Shown here one piece after another: positions 22,747 through 33,757 of a stretch of DNA of 64,000 nt. The DNA is from Zygnema circumcarinatum (taxonomy: Eukaryota; Streptophyta; Zygnematophyceae; Zygnematales; Zygnemataceae), in NCBI GenBank assembly GCA_037447605.1, contig CM074805.1, positions 4,304,936 to 4,368,935 on the forward strand. The letters run 5' to 3'. Positions within the stretch are counted from its first letter, which is position 1; every line of letters starts with the position of its first letter. Both the position numbers and the translations under genes were made by a program. Below the pieces are notes generated by a model. It saw only the letters and a program-made list of their open reading frames with translations, was not told the DNA's origin and made no database searches.

Positions 22747-24678
22747 ATGAAGGGCCTACGAGCAGGGATAGTGGCGATCTGCCTGCTCTGCTTGACGACG
22801 GCGTGGCTGACACGAGTGGGCGGGCAATCGGATACGTACGTGTACAAGGTGATGCTTTATGGTGCTAATGAGGTGTTGAACCCCGGCGATCCTTCAGCTA
22901 CGGCTGTCGCAACATTGACCTTTGACGCGCTTGCGGGCACTCTTGTATTCGATATCGAGTATGGCTCTATACCACATGGGGTCCGTAAAAAGTTAAATTC
23001 AACTGGGTTATGGGTTAATTCAGCACCCATGCTTAGAAATGCAAGGGCGTAACCAGGCAAAAGAAAGGAAGCTTGAGGCTTCAGACCATGTTGCCTCATG
23101 TTGACTTTCACGTTTCAGACAATTATCAGAAGTGAAGTCAAGATAACCTTTAATTTATAATCCATGAAGGGATGTGCCTTTTGCATAGTGAAACACGCTT
23201 TCCTGCATGCCATGACCTGCAGATGCAAAGGCATCTCGTCTCCAGCCGGCGTCGACCTCAACTATGGAGCCTACAACGAAGTGGGGGGTTCAGGCACGCT
23301 TGGAAGCAGCGCTCTCATTGTCTCCTTAACTGTCATTAACACGAAGGTGATCGCTGTGGGGCCCAACGATTACTCCATTACGGGCGTTGTACCAGTGCCA
23401 GTAGACGAAATTTCCGCCATTGCAGCGGATCCCTATAACTACTACGTGCAGGTGTACTCGTGGGACTATCCCTACGGTGTGTTTTCGGGCTGAATTCCCT
23501 ACACACTAACTGTGCCTTGCCTCACAAAGCAGTTACATGACCTAAATTTTGGCTTCTCTGTAAAAGAATGAAGAGCTTCTACTTTCTTTTCGGTGGTTTC
23601 CTTTCTAATATTTTAGGGTAGTGATATTTCCACCCCTTTTTTGGATCCAAACACCCCTTCCCGGCCGGGCAGATTTCAAAAAGGATTAAAAACGGAAAAT
23701 GCTTTTTCACACCTTTTTGGAATCGATACCCACCCTCCATCGGCAGATTTTATTTTTGCGAAACAAGGAAAATGATAACCCGTCACCCCATTTTGAATAT
23801 CCCACCTACCTGAATTTTTTTCACGTTTGCGGTCAATCGCAGCCGTCGATTCCCTCGCAGATCGCAACACGGCAGATCACTATTTGATCTGCAGCCGGGC
23901 TCGGTCACAGCGAATGGCACTTGCCCACGTATCCCGCCAAACTCGTCTCAAAAGCTTGTCCGTACAAATGTCGTACGGTCGCAACTTGAGAAACCCAAAA
24001 TTTCGTACATTGAGACCAATCAAAAATTTCCACGTCAAAAATGTAACACGTGGCAAATGTTGATTGGCTGAGAGCTGACAATGAACGAGATCTCGGGCCG
24101 AGGGAAGCGCGCACTCGCTCGTGCGATCCGGCTTTGGCGGGACTCGTGGGCGCTTTCCATTCGCTGAGATCGAGCCCGGCTGTAGATCGAACGGTGATCT
24201 GCAGTGGTGCGATCTGCGAGGGAATCGACAGCTGCGATTGACACACACGTGTGAACGACGGACACCCGCGAACGATCTCGTGGCGGACGGATCTTCCGCT
24301 CCGAGCGGATTCGGGCAGGCAGATATTTCTTTTCCTCAAAAAAAAAAAATTAGGGAGGCGGAATACAGTATTCAAAATGCGGTGACGGAGTATCATGTGC
24401 CTTGGTTAGCAAAAATAAAATCAGCCGACGGAAGAAGGTGGGTATCGATTCCAAAAAGATGTGAAAAAAGCATTTTCCGTTTTTAATCCCTTTTGAAATC
24501 TGCCCGGCCGGGAAGGGGTGTTTGGATCCAAAAAAGGGGTGGAAATATCACTACCCATATTTTATCCCCCTAATGTTGCATAACAGGTGCTATGCGCGGA
24601 CAGCTGGCGACTGTGGGAGGCACCGACCAAGTCACTGTGTCAGACTCCAACTTGGAAGATTTTAGTTCGCCGCCTTGA
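22747..24678 (+). CDS. Secreted CHRD-domain protein, tandem copy B
   Basis: Exons 22747-23006, 23223-23476 and 24587-24678 give 201 residues, clearly paralogous to copy A (signal peptide GIVAICLLCLTTAWLTRVGG; YGANEVLNPGDPSATAVATL; GAMRGQLATVGG). Exons 2 and 3 are identical in length to those of copy A (254 and 92 nt) and keep the same phases. The segment after exon-1 motif FDIEYGS reads IPHGVRKKLNSTG instead of the AHI-containing version in copy A, so copy B may have lost part of the domain core or use another donor. Intron 2 is 1110 bp against 170 bp in copy A because of the inserted foldback element. Function unknown. Confidence 0.68.
23616..24556. mobile_element. Foldback/MITE-like element with long terminal inverted repeats and 8-bp TSD
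   Basis: The ends are inverted copies: GGGTAGTGATATTTCCACCC at 23616 and its reverse complement ending at 24556. The inverted similarity continues inward for about 325 nt on the left (to about 23940) and 415 nt on the right (from about 24142), the right arm having roughly 100 extra bases. Both sides are flanked by the 8-bp direct repeat ATATTTTA (23608-23615 and 24557-24564). Removing element plus one repeat restores an intron about the size of that in copy A. No transposase frame is present, so it is non-autonomous. An 8-bp duplication points to hAT- or P-like integration; the TIR end does not match a family I can name. Confidence 0.9.
24016..24067. promoter_or_regulatory. ERSE-like perfect palindromic module near the centre of the foldback element
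   Basis: CCAAT (24016-24020)-N9-CCACG (24030-24034), then CGTGG (24049-24053)-N9-ATTGG (24063-24067). Both halves have the exact 9-nt spacer. It lies in the loop between the element's long arms, near the element midpoint (24086). Confidence 0.5.
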
Positions 24679-25941
24679 TCCTTACGAGGCTTTCTTCATG
24701 TTTCCATGTCGGCCTAACAAAGGCATGGTCCTAGCGCCCTCCTTGTGCCTCGTTAAAGGCTTCGTCTGCTAGGTTTCGTTCCAACACTCGCCCCGTAGGC
24801 CCTTTGGGGCCAAACATTGACGGAGGTTTCCACATTATGGATATAGGTTTCTGGATGATGGATATCTCCATGCAGCCAAGGAATGTCGACACGCATTGGG
24901 CTTTGGCTATTGGCTAACTTTACGCCCTACCTCGGCACAGTGTAGGTATTTACGAATGTTGGTTAGCCCCTGGCACGGGTTGTTGTCATTTGATGCCTTG
25001 CACCACAGCTTAAATGGATTTAAGAAGTGTTTGAGCAAGAGCCAAGAGCCAATCAAAATTCTCTCTCTGAGACGAGGCAAAGCTGCAGTGGCTGCTCGGA
25101 AAGCTGACTGACTGTACCACACACCCTGAAGATTGGGTTGTAAGATTGCGCCAATCAGCGAGCTGAAGCGTACTCCAAACTACAGAGGGGGAAGATGATA
25201 GCACACTACTTTAGCACCTGACCAGTCTCAATCAAATTCCGTAAAGGGTGGCAACTGACGAAAACCTTGCTCAGGATGAATTTATAAAAATAGAAATGAA
25301 ACGAGATCAACTTGATAATGACAATCCCTATAGTCTAACCATGACTACAGGTACTTCCGGCGAAAGCTGGAAAGGAAGATCTCGATATTGCGAACAGTCA
25401 AAACTATCCGAAACGTCAGTCCTTTCAGAACCGTTCAGTTGATCGGGTACAGACGAACATCAGAAGGGTGGCCCGCGAATAAAACATTTTAAGGCTTCAC
25501 TCATCATTTCAGTGCGATGCACTTGGTTCTGCAAATGTTGTATGGAATTGAAGCCACCTCGGTTGATGGCTGGCATCATCCTGTTACATCCAACGCAACA
25601 TTTGAATCAGCATAAAGCCACAGCTTCATGTTTGAAAATGCAACCCCAAGAAGACTTAAGCAGCCAAATGGCTATCAATAGGGCCAACGAACGTTATCTT
25701 ATTAGCCGTCATTGAGCATGGCAGATCCCTAGAACTATGCTGACTCTGTCGCCCTAATTCTTGGTCAAGAGTGATTCTGTGAGTCTGCAATCTATAAGAT
25801 TATCCCCTACACAGCGCAGGAGCGCAGGAGAGGAAAGAGCGAGGGGGGACAAGGGGGAGGGGGGGGGAGGGGGGGAGGGGAGGGAGAATGGGAGGGAGAG
25901 AGTGGACGAGAGAGTGGGCCGGGGGTGAGAGATGGGCTTAC
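24679..25941. other. Intergenic, probably including the unresolved last exon of sucrose-phosphatase
   Basis: Contains a G-rich tract (about 25845-25890, runs of G up to nine). Two acceptor-preceded frames in the right phase could end sucrose-phosphatase: one starting about 25764, 42 codons, and one starting about 25525, 21 codons. Neither matches the family's usual C-terminal HVHQTWL-like end well, so none is called. Confidence 0.4.
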
Positions 25942-28544
25942 CTTCACCCCGAGTAGGGCTGTCGCAATCTGCACATTCTGACCACCTTCTGCAGTATCAC
26001 ATAAAGACGAAACGAGCATTAGTTTTTCCGCAATAGCAATAGCAAGAACCGAAAAATCACCTCTATCCACTTTGAAAGTTTAAAAATTCTGCAAGACTCC
26101 AACCTACTCTTCACTCCTGTCTTCCTGTCGATAGCTTCGCTTAGCGTACCTTCAACATGCTGGTGAAGGTTGAACCTAAGAAGCCAGAGCTTTTCTGGAA
26201 CAAGCTCACTTGATCGCATTCGGTCAACCCACATCTTCAAGTTTTTTCCTTTCAAGCTCCCGTAGCTCCGACTGAACTGCTCCCCCCACTCTTCTCTAGT
26301 GACTTCTCTCCCTGTTGGTAAAATCTGTAGAAAGTCGTCACCCTGAATGCCGGCAAAAACAGGTATTTGTCAGCATTCCCTCCAGTGCACTATTGTCGTG
26401 AATATTTTGTGATAAGCGCCCTCGTTTCCTAATCCCTTTCAAAACAGGCGGATTTTTTCTCATTGAACCCTTACCGCCAAAAGCGACACTTGCTTCTGAA
26501 CGTTTCCATCGTGCTCAATCTGTCCCGTCAACCACTGCTCTGTAAAGATGAAAAATTGAATGACGTGCCTTTGCACATCCGCCAATGACTTCACCTCCTG
26601 CTGAAGGAGAATTTCCTGCAAGCTGATAAGCTGATCGCGGGGGGAGTTCGCCGGTAAAAACTTATTGTGTTGCATTGCTTGAATAATCCCGGATGCACAC
26701 CGTTCTGTTGCTCGAAAGACGTGATCTTTTTCCGTTTGCTTCTCATACCATTGCACTAGTTCATCCATGGCATTGCCCACCTGGCAAGAACAAATTGCTC
26801 ACTTCAGAATTGTCGGCCATGTGTGCCATTTGGTCCAGTCTTTTATTGATGTATCACAGGCCCTACTTCGTGCTCAAGCGCAAGCTAATCTGATTTATGA
26901 TAGTGCTAAATCTTGAAGAGTTAAAGAATGGTCAGCAATGGCAAATTGGCAATGAACAATCCAAAACCTTGACCAAAAACTTATCTCCACGGCTTACAGA
27001 CGCTGATTTTGCAACCAAAAAGGGCTTAGGATTTCGGAAACGTACAATGACTCCATTAGCACCCTGCACTTCAAACAGCTCTGCATCGTTTCCCGAGTCT
27101 CCGCAAGCCAAAACATTGTTTGGACGCCTATTTTCATCGCTAAACTTCTTAAGAAGATAAGCAAGCGCTCCACCCTTTCCAGCCGCCTTTGGAAGAATGT
27201 CAAGGTCGCTTCCTCCGCTGTAGATAAATTTCACTTGGAGCTGCAGTCATGAGCTTGCTGTTAGCTGTAGACCTTCATCATTAACTTCATGTACTGTCAA
27301 AACAGTGAAGCGCATGCATTATTAAGACAGCTGTCATGATATTTTGGAGCAAAAGTTTAATGACATTGATGCGTCTCTAACAAGTAACGTGATTCTAGTA
27401 AAGGGCTGGCGTCATTCTGTCTACATAGTGTGTCATAGGGTTCACCCAAACAATATTAGAATGTCTCACCCCTTCTTCGTGCAGCCGTTTAGAAAGCGTC
27501 TCGATGATTTGTGGCGCTTTTTCTTTGGCAACACTAAAGCTTACTTTGTGTGGCCGCTGCTCTGTCTCCACCTGCAACATCAGAAGAAACTGCTGTCAAC
27601 TCGAAGTAATGCTGGAGAGTGCGCAGAGCGAGGCACTGACTGCAATTTTACAGTTGCTGAGTGGTCGGTTCCAATAAATCAGAACAAAAGATTAACCTGA
27701 ATTGCGGGTCTAGAAGGTCATGCCCAGGGGTACGGCTGATGCCATTGGAGTCAGAACATTCAAGCCCTACCTGAAAGGTTAGATTTGGAAGTTTTTTAGC
27801 TTCTGTCACAATGGTATCTCTATTCCATCCTTGGTTCAGAATGGCTTCCCATCCGGCATCGGCAGTCATCGTATCGCCATACATTATCTCCGTTCCTACA
27901 GACATGATGAGAATTCCTGAATACAAACAGACAATCCAGGACAATGGAGAAAATAAGCATTTATCTTTGTAAGAAACTCCTTCATTCCTGTATTTTTGAA
28001 AACTTTACATATTAAATGAGTACACACCCGGTGTCAATAAAGGCACATGTTCTCGAAGCTGCTTGTAAAGAGTCGGCGACCTTCCAGTTGAAAAGACAAG
28101 CAGCGAGTCATGCGCATACTCCGCCTCCCAAAGCGCATTAAACCGCAGCAACGACTTGTGGGCAGGATCTTGGTGATCAACCTGAGAGAATTAATGCCGG
28201 CAAGAGAAAGAGTCTGGATATAGCAGGCAAAGAGCTTGAAAGAGCAGCGGCAGTAACAAGAGTACCAAAAACCAATGCCAGAACAGCAGCAGCAGCAGAA
28301 GCAGTGGAAGCAGAATCAAAAATACAAATGGACGGTTCATATGCTGCAGCTTGATTCCAGACTGAAGCAGCTTAAAAACAGGATAAAATCTGCTGGAAAG
28401 CTGTAGTACTTCTACAATATGGCTGAGTTAGAGCGTGTGAATGCCGCATATCACTCGTACCATGGTGTTGTCAAGATCTGACACGATCATAAGCCTGGGA
28501 GCCCTCCGGCCCCTGGCTATGGCGCCCTCGCCTGTGGCTCCCAT
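25942..28544 (-). CDS. SPP: Sucrose-6-phosphate phosphatase (C-terminal exon not resolved)
   Basis: Eight exons join in frame to 409 residues: 28544-28461, 28181-28028, 27916-27771, 27571-27470, 27240-27046, 26780-26475, 26342-26150, 25988-25942; about 10-40 more residues are expected. SPP removes phosphate from sucrose-6F-phosphate, the last cytosolic step of sucrose synthesis. The N-terminal HAD phosphatase domain shows motif I ([10 protein letters not shown], nucleophile Asp23), motif II ([16 protein letters not shown]), the cap segment [18 protein letters not shown], the Lys motif [10 protein letters not shown], and motif III/IV ([27 protein letters not shown]). The plant-type C-terminal extension follows ([44 protein letters not shown]). 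The start ATG at 28544 gives a 28-codon first exon ending exactly in motif I. Palindromic ERSE-like modules lie 250-470 bp upstream. Confidence 0.92.
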
Positions 28545-28793
28545 TTCTCACGTGAGCAAGGCCTGCTGCCAGTGCAACACACACGCTCCACAAATATCTG
28601 AGCAAACTTTATTAAATGCGCTATTTTTTCGTTTCTCCTCCCTCACCTTTTCCCTCTCCGCCTCCCTCTCCCTCTTCCTCACCTTCTCCCTCGCCCTCTC
28701 CGTCTCCCTCTCCCTCTCCCTCTGCCCTCTCCTCTCCTTCTTCCCTCTCTTTTCCAGTTGTAGGGTGGGACTTCATGGGGATACCCGGATCTT

Positions 28794-28846
28794 CCAATCA
28801 GAAAATTCCACGTGTCCAATATACACACGTGACAAGCCGTGATTGG
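28794..28846. promoter_or_regulatory. ERSE-like palindromic module upstream of SPP
   Basis: CCAAT (28794-28798)-N9-CCACG (28808-28812), then CGTGA (28828-28832)-N9-ATTGG (28842-28846). It contains two CACGTG cores and lies 250-302 bp upstream of the SPP ATG. Confidence 0.55.
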
Positions 28847-28991
28847 TCCTCATAGAAACCTCCCGAGCGCCCCCCTGCCCTCTTCTCGGTTCCCAGATCC
28901 AGGGCCCACTCCCGTCCAAAAGACCCTGTTGGCGACGTGGCGGGTGCACGGCTCCAATGTTCGCCACGTGTCCTAATGAACTACGATACTC

Positions 28992-29010
28992 CCAATGAGA
29001 ACTTGCCACG
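28992..29010 (+). promoter_or_regulatory. Single ERSE-like half-module upstream of SPP
   Basis: Exact CCAAT (28992-28996)-N9-CCACG (29006-29010) without an inverted partner in the expected place. Several further CACGTGG sites occur nearby (about 28964, 29045). Confidence 0.45.
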
Positions 29011-29534
29011 CCATTACAGAACGCAATGGCAGGATCCTTGCTGCGCACGTGGCGAGTCCTCCGCACTCCTTGGTTACGGTGCCACGAGGCATTCTCTGAG
29101 TCGCTAAGAAGGGATCCACTAGGCGCACAGCTCTCTGCACCGTACGGTCGTTGCGGGCGCCCGCGATTGGTCGGACGGGAGGCCGTCGCGCCACGTCAGC
29201 TGCGGCGGGGTCAGAGCCCAATAGGAAGTATGGAAAACTGAATATAAGAACTAAAACACGTTTGGGTTTGGTGCGTTGTTGTGCCTAGGCGTAGTTTTCC
29301 GCTCCTAGCTTCGTTTTATTGTGTTTCGGTCCTTTGTGACCAGTCCTTCGTGGTTCCACATTTTGCCTTTATCCATGTAAATTTGATGGCCTCGCCATCG
29401 CGAGTTCAATGAAAGTTTGCGTATTTGTGTTTGGGGTTCTATGTATTGAAACATCGGAGTAAGGAGTACTTTTTTTCGATGACAAGCCCCTACTTAGTAC
29501 TGGAGGGCCTCTGGAAAGGGCAGGTACAAATGAA
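29011..29534. other. Intergenic stretch rich in ACGTG motifs
   Basis: No gene supported. It has scattered CCACGT and ATTGG/CCAAT motifs to about 29215, then AT-richer sequence without recognisable features. It may contain the start of a non-coding or 5' untranslated transcript for the plus-strand gene at 30930, but I see no proof. Confidence 0.35.
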
Positions 29535-29586
29535 CCAATCATGGCGTGCCACGTCGGATTTATACCACGTGACAGGTTGTGATTGG
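29535..29586. promoter_or_regulatory. ERSE-like palindromic module, intergenic
   Basis: CCAAT (29535-29539)-N9-CCACG (29549-29553), then CGTGA (29568-29572)-N9-ATTGG (29582-29586). Same architecture and spacing as 28794-28846. It lies about 1.35 kb before the glycosyltransferase ATG and 1 kb before SPP. Confidence 0.5.
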
Positions 29587-29666
29587 TTTCAGTTCGCCTG
29601 AGTTTTTAAAAAGTCCGTTCCTGAGGGTCAACGTCAAATTCTAATGATGCCCTCTGCCAGGCACCG

Positions 29667-30755
29667 TGGGAGAGGGAGGGCGAGGGCGAGGGCGAGGGAG
29701 AGGGAGAGGGAGAGGGAGGGAGAGGGGAGAGGGAGAGGGAGCGGGAGAGGGAGAGGGAGAGGAGGGCGAGTGAGAAGGAGGGCGAGGGAGAGGGAGAGTG
29801 ACAGGGAGAGGAGGGCAAGGGAGAGGTAGAGGGAGAAGAGGGTGAGGGAGAGGGAGAGCGAGAGGGAAAGGGAGAGGGAGAGTGCGAGGAGGGCGAGGGC
29901 GTGGGCGTGGTAGAGGGAGAGGGAGAGCGAGAGGGAGAGGGAGAGGGAGAGGGAGAGGGAGAGGGAGAGGGGAGAGGGAAAGGGAGCGGGAGAGGGAGAG
30001 GGAGAGGAGGTCGAGTGAGAAGGAGGGCGAGGGAGAGGGAGAGGAGGGCGAGGGAGAGGTAGAGGGAGAAGAGGGTGAGGGAGAGGGAGAGCGAGAGGGA
30101 AAGGGAGAGGGAGAGTGAGAGGAGGGCGAGGGCGTGGGCGTGGTAGAGGGAGAGGGAGAGCGAGAGGGAAAGGGAGAGGGAGAGGGAGGAGAGGGCGAGG
30201 GCGTGGTAGAGGGAGAGGAGGACGAGGGAGAGGGAGAGGGAGAGGAAGAGGGAGAGGAGGTCGAGGGAGCGGGAGAGGGAGAGGGGAGTGGGAAAGGGCG
30301 CGGGAGAGGGAGAGGGAGAGGAGGTCGAGTGAGAAGGAGGGCGAGGGAGAGGGAGAGGAGGGCGAGGGAGAGGTAGAGGGAGAAGAGGGTGAGGGAGAGG
30401 GAGAGCGAGAGGGAAAGGGAGAGGGAGAGTGAGAGGAGAGGAGGGCGAGGGCGTGGGCGTGGTAGAGGGAGAGGGAGAGCGAGAGGGAAAGGGAGAGGGA
30501 GAGGGAGGAGAGGGCGAGGGCGTGGTAGAGGGAGAGGAGGACGAGGGAGAGGGAGAGGGAGAGGAAGAGGGAGAGGAGGTCGAGGGAGCGGGAGAAGGAG
30601 AGGAGGGCGAGGGAGCGGGAGAGGGAGAGGAGAGCGAGGGAGAGGGAGAGGGAGAGGGAGAGGGAGAGGGAGAGGGAGAGGGAGGGAGAGGGAGAGGGAG
30701 AGGGAGGGAGGGAGAGGGAAAGGGAGAGGGAGAGGGAGAGGGAGAGGGAGAGGTA
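29667..30755. repeat. GA-rich minisatellite (GAGGGA units) with higher-order repeats
   Basis: About 1.1 kb of GAGGGA/GAGGGC units. A longer marker, GAGGGCGTGGGCGTGGTAG, recurs near 29896, 30130 and 30448, showing larger units of roughly 235 and 318 bp. It generates long spurious Gly/Arg/Glu frames on the plus strand and Ser/Pro/Leu frames on the minus strand. Confidence 0.93.
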
Positions 30756-30929
30756 GAGGCTTAGCTGCAGCAGGTCCTTATTACTGCGCATAAGACCTCC
30801 TCCGCTGATTGACCACGGCTCAAACGGATGGGTGATCAGATGGATGGATGGATGACTATAGAGGGTTGGCTGGAGGACAAGTTATAGGAGGAGGAAGGGG
30901 AAGAAGGAGAGAGAGTGGGAAGCGCAGCC

Positions 30930-33757
30930 ATGGCGAGCCCGCGAGGTGGAGTGGGAGGTATCCAAGGCAGGAGGAATCTGTATGCGGTGCTGCTCCTGTA
31001 CGGTCTGCTGGCCCTGCAGGCAATGTGCGGAATGGCAGGCAGTAGATCCCAATCAGCGAAGGTGAATTTGTCGATAGTCTCTTATTGGATGTAACCTCCC
31101 TCTTTTTCTCTCTCTCTCTCTTCCCACCCTTTCTCCTGCCTTTATTTTGTTCCCCACTTCCTACACTCATGTCATCCTTCTCTCTTGCCGTCTTTTCTCG
31201 ATTTTTCCGCTTTTATTCAAAAGAGATACAGAGAGAAATAGAACGGGAGAGGGGGTGAGGGGAGAAGAGGAGGGACAGGAACGGATGCGCAAAGGGGTGG
31301 GAGAGAGGAAAACTCTTTCCTTTGGAATAAAATGAGTAAGATTTGTTTGTTCAAGATGTGCAGAAGCCCCGGGATTCCAAGTCCAGCAGGACAACCGCAG
31401 ACATTTTGAAAGCTGCCGACAGGGAGAAAAGGATTGCGGAGAGAGAAGCTGCTAGGCAAAAGCGCCTTTATGGAGGACCCAACTGGAAAAGAGAAAGTGA
31501 AAGAGAGTACAGTAGAGAATGGCCCGTCCTGGTGAGTGGCATCAACGCTGACAACCAGCTAAGGTCCATTAAGAAATGCGATGTTTCATGGTTGTTTCGC
31601 ATCTAGCATTTCGCATTGTTTCTTGGATCGGAGAGACTCTTGTGGCTCGAGAAGGAGATTGCATTGACCTAATTCTTCTTCAGCCAGACCGGTACCTTTT
31701 TCCAAGCCCTAAAGCTCCGAACGTTCGACGAGAAAACCGCACATGCAAACATTGTCAGACATGGGGAAAAAACTTATTCCCTGCGAAGCAATACATTGCC
31801 CACCTCATTACTTTGCAATGTCCTTCCTTGCGATGTTTTTTTTGTTTCCTGAAATCATCCATTGCGTTTCCATGTTTGGTTTGGAGGCGTTGCTTTCTTG
31901 CCTTGTCAGCATGAGCAGCTTTAGGGTGTAGAAAGTCAAGGCGAGAGTTCTGAAAATATCCAACCCCTTGAAAGCTCTGAAATCTCCCAGAATATTCCAA
32001 AACCGTTAAATGTTTTCAAGCTCTCCTTAACCGTCGTCTGTAAAAATGGCTTCTGTTGTTTACCAGGACAAACAAGCTTGCCTGCCTGCAGGTCTACCCA
32101 CAGCCGCTCTGATGCGAACAAAGGAGCTTGGGCCCCCCATTTCCCACATGGACAATTTGACTTCTCCAGAAAGCTACGCCCTTCTTGTGTATCCGCGGCA
32201 CGGCCTTGGAAACTCCCTTCGAGGGTTCAAAAGTTCGTTCGTGTTTAGTTTGTTAACTGGGAGGAGGCTCGTTGTTTTCGAGGGCGGACCTCACTGGAAG
32301 GTGAGAAGTTTAAAGCTCCCGGATTCTGAAAAAATTTTAGGCCAGTTTTTCGGTAGTCGCATTTTAGAAATGGAGTGTTTCAGAGGCTCCTGAAATGGAG
32401 GTAAATGACGTACAGGTTTGGAGGCTTTGCTGAGTTGGCAGCATTTCGATTGACTGACATCCTTCCTTCTTCAGACTTGAGAAGGCATGATGCAAAAGAA
32501 GCTTGAGATAAGAAAGCGAAAGAAAGGTTTACAACACCTAGAAGCTGTTTGATTCCAGATGTTGAAAGATTCAACGAGCATATTCTTTCCCCTCTCCGTG
32601 CTCCGTCCAGGTCCTCCACATGCTCTGCAATGGGTTTTCCTGCACCCCGGATCTCATTATAGACAACAGGAACTCTACTCTCGAGAAGGCCTTGAAGAAA
32701 AGGCGACCCCCCAATCTTACGTCGGGCGAGGAGGTGAAGGATGTCCTTGAGAAGATGCACTCCAATGTTTCTGTAATGACAGTACACAGCGGAAGCCACT
32801 TTGACGATTGGTGGTGGGCCGAGGATGCAAAAAGGACGTGTGTCTTGAAGTCGTTGAACTGTCATTCGCTTGCATGTGTCCGTTCAAGAGCCCTTCACTT
32901 CCTGATTGGAGCCGGCCCTTCTGAAAGGTTGGAGGGCGTGATAGAGGAGTTTATACAAGGGTCGAAGGCAGGGAAGGGGTTGGAAGCTGTCACGCCGGGC
33001 ATGGGTCTCCTCTTGACTTTCGATATCGCCTTTCACATTAGAACACTAACAAGGTGAATTCCCTTCCCCAGCCCCCTCTCCCTCCCTCTCCCCTCTCTCC
33101 CAAATGTTTGGCACATGGGCCATTCCTAATTTCTACAGGGACATTGCTGACCACGATTAATTCATTAACGGGAAGTCGTCTAAGTCATAATTCATGATGC
33201 CCCCTTGCAGGGAAGTCGAGGGGTTCAAGAAAGACAAAAACTGTTTGTTGAGTGAGGCGGCGTGCAAGGAGGAGATGGAGGAAAAAGAGAAGATAAATAT
33301 GCTGACGGTTTTGAAGTCCAGCTTCTGGACGTGCCTAGGGATGTACTTAAAAAGCCTCAAGAAGGAGCTTGCCACCAAAAGGGACAGGAAACCGATCCCA
33401 AATATTTGGCTTGCAACCGACAGCGAGGCCTTACGGCCGGTATTTGCTAAACGGTTACAGAAGCATGGAGCCTGCTACTACTCGACGGGAGGAGTGACAC
33501 ACTCTTCCAAGAAAGGAGCGGAAGGGGCGCAACTCCCCACTCTAGCCGAGTTTTATCTTCTGAGCAGGGCGCGCTTTACAGTCGTAGTGAGCCCTCTCTG
33601 CCCTTTCTTGAGTTCCTTTGCAGCAGCTGCAACGGAATACGGAAACGGAACAGTGGCTTTTTTCGGACGAGAAAATGGGAAATGCCAACTTCATTTTCCA
33701 GATCTAGGCATAGACACTCCATTGACTAAATTTGTGAGAGCATTCTCTGACGGGTGA
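30930..33757 (+). CDS. Fucosyltransferase-like type II membrane glycosyltransferase
   Basis: Five exons, 30930-31061, 31364-31531, 32067-32300, 32611-33053 and 33211-33757, join in frame to 507 residues. The N-terminus is short and basic followed by one hydrophobic segment (about residues 16-35, YAVLLLYGLLALQAMCG), then a charged coiled stem (AADREKRIAEREAARQKRL), the layout of a Golgi type II enzyme. The catalytic-like part has GLGNSLRGFKSSFVFSLLTG, FDIAFHIRTLT, NIWLATDSEALRPVF and LPTLAEFYLLSRARF. These resemble the GDP-fucose-binding motifs of the fucosyltransferase superfamily (GT37/GT23/GT65-like; the HxR motif and the ATDSE strand). Which donor and acceptor it uses is unknown. A possible N-glycosylation site is present at NVS. 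It could also be a distant DUF-type glycosyltransferase of the same fold. Confidence 0.65.

Larger units (their letters stand above)
22060..24678 (+). repeat. Tandem segmental duplication, second copy (CHRD gene B plus upstream)
   Basis: Partner of 18790-20723, see that entry. It differs mainly by the 941-bp foldback element with its 8-bp target-site duplication in intron 2 and by lacking the TA microsatellite in intron 1. Confidence 0.75.

Noticed and set aside
25525-25764. Two candidate terminal exons for sucrose-phosphatase
   Set aside because: Both have an acceptor and the right phase, but neither encodes the expected conserved C-terminus, so the gene end is left open.
29634-30793. 385-codon Ser/Pro/Leu frame and its Gly/Arg/Glu partners
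   Set aside because: Translation of the GA-rich satellite; no unique sequence.
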